DNA of 6,634 nt from Clostridia bacterium. GTDB lineage: Bacteria > Bacillota > Clostridia > UBA1381 > UMGS1253. The DNA is taken from contig JAFQPV010000107.1 of NCBI GenBank assembly GCA_017411585.1, positions 1 through 6,634 of the forward strand, read 5' to 3'. Both the position numbers and the translations under genes were made by a program. The notes beneath the pieces are model-generated. The model ran no database searches and had not been told where the DNA came from. It worked only from the letters and a program-made list of their open reading frames with translations. Of the stretch, positions 5,791-6,634 are shown piece after piece; the first letter of the stretch is position 1; each line of letters opens with the position of its first letter.

Positions 5791-6634
5791 TTATTTTGCA
5801 CGGCTTTGTGCCTTCAAGCGCAAGGTTGTATCCAAAATACGCTTTCTGATTCTGTACTTAAGCGGAGTCACTTCCAAAAGCTCATCTTCACCCAAAAATT
5901 CAATTGCTTCTTCCAAACTCAAATTCTTCGGCGGCACAAGCTTTAAGGCATCATCACTGCCGGAGGCACGCGTGTTCGTCAGCTGCTTTTTCTTGCATAC
6001 ATTAACGCTGATATCCTCTAATTTTGGCGATGCACCAACCACCATACCTTCATAAACCGGCTCACCGGCGCCGATAAACAGCGCGCCTCTGCCCTGCGCA
6101 TTAAACAAGCCGTAGGTTACCGCTTCGCCGGTTTCATATGCAATCAGTGAGCCGGTAAAACGTCTTGTAATTTCGCCCTTGTGTGGCTGATATCCGTAAA
6201 ATACAGTATTTAAGATACCCTCACCGCGTGTATCCGTCATAAACTCACTGCGATAGCCAAACAAACCGCGCGCCGGAATTAAGTATTCTATGCGCATTCT
6301 GGTGCCGATTGGCGACATATGCTGCAGCTCACCTTTGCGAGAACCCATTTTCTCCATAACCGAACCGACACATTCCTCCGGCACGTCCACCAAAAGGCGT
6401 TCAATCGGCTCGTGCATCTTGCCGTCAATTTCCTTGAGCAAAACACGCGGTGTGCTCACCGCAAATTCATATCCTTCACGGCGCATCGTCTCAATTAAGA
6501 TGGACAGATGCATTTCGCCTCTGCCGGAGACAACAAACGAATCCGTGGTTTCGCCATCCTTTACACGTAAAGATACATCCTTCAAAAGCTCTCTGTAAAG
6601 TCTGTCTCGAAGCTGACGGGATGTGACAAACTTA
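5791..6634 (-). CDS. typA: Ribosome-associated GTPase TypA/BipA, C-terminal part (cut by window edge)
   Basis: TypA/BipA is an EF-G-like translational GTPase that binds the 70S ribosome and helps 50S assembly and growth under stress. The last 280 residues are present, just under half of a protein usually around 600 aa long; the GTPase domain lies outside the window. The reading frame is open to the edge, and the first visible residues, KFVTSRQLRDRLYREL, match the TypA segment leading into domain III. Then come the EF-G-like SGRGEMHLSILIETMRREGYE segment and the domain V-like region with PIERLLVDVPEE and MGSRKGEL. The TypA-specific C-terminal domain follows, including RSEFMTDTRGEG, YETGEAVTYGL, ALFIGAGEPVYEGM and a basic tail after EDELLEVTPLKYRIRKR. 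The apparent TTG start at 6583-6585 is an internal leucine, not a start. It is followed by its own terminator and is not functionally linked to the metal operon. Confidence 0.96.
   Translation of the reverse strand, partial: KFVTSRQLRDRLYRELLKDVSLRVKDGETTDSFVVSGRGEMHLSILIETMRREGYEFAVSTPRVLLKEIDGKMHEPIERLLVDVPEECVGSVMEKMGSRKGELQHMSPIGTRMRIEYLIPARGLFGYRSEFMTDTRGEGILNTVFYGYQPHKGEITRRFTGSLIAYETGEAVTYGLFNAQGRGALFIGAGEPVYEGMVVGASPKLEDISVNVCKKKQLTNTRASGSDDALKLVPPKNLSLEEAIEFLGEDELLEVTPLKYRIRKRILDTTLRLKAQSRAK

Noticed and set aside
6583..6585. A TTG as the start of a 264-aa gene.
   Set aside because: The frame stays open upstream to the window edge and the upstream residues match TypA, so this is an internal leucine codon.
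1..6634. A mobile metal-resistance island or other new system.
   Set aside because: I see no transposase, integrase, direct-repeat boundaries or clear composition shift, and the flanking genes are housekeeping genes. All components but one belong to known metal-homeostasis families.

Overview
The window looks like a chromosomal segment of a Gram-positive Firmicute, probably a clostridial lineage. By eye the base composition is mid-40s percent GC, the Shine-Dalgarno sequences are strong, TTG and GTG starts are used, and the protein families are of Firmicute type. No rRNA or marker gene is present, so the lineage is an inference. Every gene I can support lies on the minus strand and is described from high to low coordinates, in the direction of transcription.

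From 6634 down to 5791 is the C-terminal part of typA/bipA, the ribosome-associated GTPase, closed by a strong intrinsic terminator at 5753-5783. Next comes a metal-homeostasis operon. A consensus sigma-A-type promoter (5715-5742) overlaps a 36-bp inverted-repeat operator (5683-5718). The genes are an ArsR/SmtB-family sensor of the CadC type (5314-5670), a free-standing 72-residue heavy-metal-associated (HMA) domain protein (5088-5306), a Zn/Cd/Pb-type P1B ATPase with no HMA domain of its own (3237-5078), and a Cu(I)-type P1B ATPase, CopA (1009-3237). Gaps are 7 and 9 nt, and the two ATPase genes overlap by one base. After copA lies an unidentified four-helix membrane protein gene (403-945). 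It has its own predicted promoter but no terminator separating it from copA. An intrinsic terminator at 344-393 ends this unit, followed at once by the promoter and first 97 codons of ligA (NAD-dependent DNA ligase).

The likely logic is as follows. Without excess metal the sensor sits on the operator and covers the -10 element and start point. Metal binding to its thiol (alpha3N-like) and/or carboxylate/imidazole (alpha5-like) sites releases it. The operon then makes a soluble metal-binding domain and two efflux pumps with different ion signatures, one for soft divalent ions and one for Cu(I). No copper sensor gene (CopY, CueR or CsoR type) is visible, so the window suggests a single sensor controls both exporters.

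The component families are all known. The points deserving a second look are the joint Zn/Cd plus Cu control, the HMA domain detached from its pump, the replacement of the near-invariant HP dipeptide by HK in the Zn/Cd-type ATPase, and the uncharacterised membrane protein at the end. I see no CRISPR array, tRNA, rRNA, insertion sequence or attachment site, and no intergenic stretch exceeds about 120 bases.
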